Shown one piece after another: positions 61,822 to 64,000 of a stretch of DNA of 64,000 nucleotides (positions within the stretch are counted from its first letter, which is position 1; every line of letters begins with the position of its first letter). The notes under the pieces were generated by a model. The model saw nothing but the letters and a program-made list of their open reading frames with translations, was not told where the DNA came from and ran no database searches. This DNA is from Sulfurimonas hongkongensis (GTDB taxonomy: Bacteria; Campylobacterota; Campylobacteria; Campylobacterales; Sulfurimonadaceae), in assembly GCF_000445475.1 (NCBI RefSeq), contig NZ_AUPZ01000002.1, forward strand, positions 186,001 through 250,000. Reading direction: 5' to 3'. A program made the position numbers and the translations under genes.

Positions 61822-63267
61822 ATGAATAATTCAACTCTACAAAATTCTGCACATTCAAATACTTTGCAGTTGATCCTTTTTGCTCTAGGATTTGTTTTAG
61901 AAGTCTTTATATTTGACTTCTCTCCTCTTATGGTAGGAATTGTAATAGTGCATATCCTCTTAGCACTATATCTTCGCTCTCAACTACTTCTACTAAAAGA
62001 GGCAATTGAGAAAACTACTAACTCTATGACGAAACTTAGTCATGGAGACTTTGAAGTAGCAGCTCCAGAGATAGGTAAAGCTGAGATATATGAACTTGGG
62101 GTTGAATTTAACTCTATGATAAAACAGTTAAAACACTATATGAAAGAGACTGTAAAAGCCATTCAGATAGCAGAAGACACTTCAAACTCTTACTACGCTG
62201 ATACAACTGGACTTAACCCTACTCTAACGCAAGCAACTCAAGCCATCAACAACTCAGTTAAAACCATAGAAGATGGATACAGAGCACAAGTAAGAGGTAG
62301 CTTTAGTGAAAAACTTCATGATTTAGGTGGAGGAATCTCACATGGTTTAACTATTATCCAGCAAAATCTTTTAAATAACTCAGAAGAGGTAGACAAGATC
62401 TCCCAAATGTCAGATAAAACTTCACAAGAAGCAAACAGTAGCTTAGAGACTATGGACAGTGTTCTTGGCTTGTTTGGTGATCTTAGCCACAAAATAGATG
62501 CAACAAGTAACAATATAGACTCTCTCTCAGAGAGATCAAATGAGATCTCAGCCATTGCAGATATCATCAAAGATATTGCAGAACAAACAAATCTTTTAGC
62601 ACTAAATGCCGCCATAGAAGCTGCACGTGCAGGTGAGCATGGACGTGGATTTGCAGTAGTTGCTGATGAAGTGCGAAAACTTGCAGAGAGAACTCAAAAA
62701 TCAACTCAAGAGATATCTATAACTATCCAAACTCTTCAACAAGAGACACAAGAGATTCAGTCAAACTCACAAGAGATGGCAGACATTTCACAAAATGTTA
62801 CTAGCACTATAGATGATTTTGCTATAACACTTAAACAGTTTCAAGCAAATGCCCAAAATTCGGCTGAATATGCTAGTTTTATACGTGATTCACTCTTTAT
62901 GGTTCTTGTAAAGATTGACCATATTTTATTTAAATCAAACGCCTATACTTCGGTACTGTCTCACGAGGTTAAAGCTCAGTTTGGTGATCATACGCAGTGC
63001 CGTTTAGGTAAGTGGTACCTAGCAGATGGAAAAGAGAGGTATGGACACACTAAAAACTACTCAGCCATAGATACACCTCACGCAAAAGTTCACTCAAATG
63101 TTATTAAAAATATAGAACTAATGAACAATAGCACTATTTTTGAAGAAAATATTGAGGATGAAATCATTAACAACTTTAAAAATATGGAAAATGAGAGTGA
63201 AAAATTATTTGAAATTTTAGACTTAGTTGTAAATGAGTTAGACCCTACAAAAAGAGTAAATAGCTAA
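61822..63267 (+). CDS. Methyl-accepting chemotaxis protein with C-terminal CZB domain
   Basis: The 481-residue chemoreceptor has a short N-terminal hydrophobic region with two helices (about 16-58) and little or no periplasmic part, then a linker and the MCP signalling domain with its hairpin tip ([23 protein letters not shown]). The C-terminal CZB zinc-binding domain (about residues 365-445) shows His in KIDHILFK, the CRLGKW motif and HAKVHSN. It probably senses a cytoplasmic or membrane signal such as zinc or hypochlorite-type oxidants. Confidence 0.92.
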   Translation: MNNSTLQNSAHSNTLQLILFALGFVLEVFIFDFSPLMVGIVIVHILLALYLRSQLLLLKEAIEKTTNSMTKLSHGDFEVAAPEIGKAEIYELGVEFNSMIKQLKHYMKETVKAIQIAEDTSNSYYADTTGLNPTLTQATQAINNSVKTIEDGYRAQVRGSFSEKLHDLGGGISHGLTIIQQNLLNNSEEVDKISQMSDKTSQEANSSLETMDSVLGLFGDLSHKIDATSNNIDSLSERSNEISAIADIIKDIAEQTNLLALNAAIEAARAGEHGRGFAVVADEVRKLAERTQKSTQEISITIQTLQQETQEIQSNSQEMADISQNVTSTIDDFAITLKQFQANAQNSAEYASFIRDSLFMVLVKIDHILFKSNAYTSVLSHEVKAQFGDHTQCRLGKWYLADGKERYGHTKNYSAIDTPHAKVHSNVIKNIELMNNSTIFEENIEDEIINNFKNMENESEKLFEILDLVVNELDPTKRVNS

Positions 63268-63271
63268 TCCG

Positions 63272-64000
63272 TTGAAGATAATTTTTCTGTTTTTTTTAGC
63301 TTTAAATTATCTTGGAGCATCAAACTTTGATGTTAAAAAAATCCAAGATGAATTTTTTTCTAAAGTCATTCTAAAGCCCTTTGATACAAGAGAAAAACTT
63401 ATAGCAAGAGAGAAAAAGTTTAGCATAGATGCCATCTACTGGCAAAGAGCAAAAAAACATCTTCTAAAGTACAAAGAGAAATTTAAAACCTCTCAGTTTA
63501 TCTCTTTTGTAGATTTAAAAAAACAGGTTTTTATATTGGTTTTATATGACGCAGAAGTCGATGACTTCTTTGCCATTGGCTTTGACTTTATCTCTAGTGG
63601 AGATATGAGTAGAGAAGCAGAAGTAAAAAGCAGAGAAGATCACTACTTTAAAACTCCATCAGGACTCTTTAGCATCAAGAGTGGTTGGCGCTCAAAAGGC
63701 GAGATGCTCGATGATAATGTAACCCTTCCTTATGGAAAAAAAGGTAGTTTTGTTTTTTACTTTGGAGAGCAAAGCAGTGTCCGCTACAACACCTTTGATG
63801 TAAATGGTAAAAAGATAAAAGATATAAAAAAGCATAAACTCATAAGAGATAAACTAAAGTTTGCCCTTCATACTCACAAAAGCTCACTAGAGTTTGGAGT
63901 AGCTCGTTCACACGGCTGTATCCGTATGAGCGAAGAGTTAAATAGTTTTTTAGATAATAACCTTGTCTTTTTTAAGCATCTCTACAAAGGCAAAAAGTGG
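63272..64000 (+). CDS. L,D-transpeptidase, YkuD domain (partial)
   Basis: The frame runs from a TTG at 63272, five bases after the chemoreceptor stop, to the window end (243 codons, stop not seen). It has a signal peptide (KIIFLFFLALNYLGA) and a YkuD domain with the catalytic motif HGCIRMS (Cys near residue 219) preceded by the HTHKSS and GVARS segments. These enzymes form 3-3 cross-links in peptidoglycan or link proteins to it. No strong ribosome site is visible for the TTG. Confidence 0.85.
   Translation, partial: MKIIFLFFLALNYLGASNFDVKKIQDEFFSKVILKPFDTREKLIAREKKFSIDAIYWQRAKKHLLKYKEKFKTSQFISFVDLKKQVFILVLYDAEVDDFFAIGFDFISSGDMSREAEVKSREDHYFKTPSGLFSIKSGWRSKGEMLDDNVTLPYGKKGSFVFYFGEQSSVRYNTFDVNGKKIKDIKKHKLIRDKLKFALHTHKSSLEFGVARSHGCIRMSEELNSFLDNNLVFFKHLYKGKKW

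Overview
The window looks like chromosomal DNA of a low-GC campylobacterotan (epsilonproteobacterial) chemolithotroph, most likely a Sulfurimonas relative. This rests on gene content and style: a Wolinella-type periplasmic uptake hydrogenase (hydABCD order), a second cytoplasmic [NiFe] hydrogenase, a BioV-type pimeloyl esterase, histidine kinases with the [10 protein letters not shown]-box, an OprD-like porin, and promoters that show a good -10 but little -35. The genus is inferred from recall of gene content, not from an alignment. I saw no rRNA, tRNA, IS element, prophage or CRISPR array.

Layout. 1-7071 (minus strand) is a hydrogen block: hydABCD, then an operon of a TetR-type regulator with a group 2-like hydrogenase. 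A near-perfect TetR-type operator sits on the hydA promoter. 7309-13681 is a tight operon for a TolC/adaptor/ABC export system with its own OmpR-type two-component system and a small c-type cytochrome. 13678-19084 holds a flavin disulfide oxidoreductase, a PerM-type membrane protein, a 5'-truncated sodium/solute symporter, a degenerate palindromic repeat array and an OprD-like porin. 19201-24172 is an aryl-acid operon (iorA, iorB, paaK, ACT protein, paaI, HTH-like protein). 24310-26061 is dapA, a 29-codon ORF and a FabL-type enoyl-ACP reductase.

26291-27180 is the most unusual part. A secreted small protein made of repeated GKCG motifs is followed by a DoxX membrane protein. This pairing recalls the copper-binding HvfA/bufferin RiPP operons, but the modifying DUF692 enzyme and its DUF2063 partner are not in the window. 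Next come a two-gene GMC/gluconate-type dehydrogenase, a protoglobin fused to membrane helices, pgsA, rseP, a YggS protein, a FIST-domain protein with a histidine kinase, a DTW-domain tRNA modifier, a BaiN-type flavoprotein and a 64-residue histone H1-like protein.

39606-42713 encodes anaerobic ribonucleotide reductase in an unusual form: the catalytic chain stops before the glycyl-radical segment, which is encoded as a separate 50-residue protein ahead of nrdG. An assimilatory nitrite/sulfite reductase follows. 44497-58740 is a long minus-strand housekeeping run: mogA, bioV, an FtsH-like AAA protein without HEXXH, mtaB, an MscS channel, aroB, a TrkA-type protein, recQ, a coiled-coil protein, trmA, fliP, motB and motA. 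The plus strand then carries a decayed PAP2 phosphatase remnant, a purple-acid-phosphatase-like protein that has lost metal ligands, glmU, a chemoreceptor with a CZB zinc domain, and an L,D-transpeptidase cut by the window end.

Two families of dispersed palindromic repeats occupy several of the larger intergenic gaps (17443-17634 and 29481-29534; 41726-41810 and 52791-52880).
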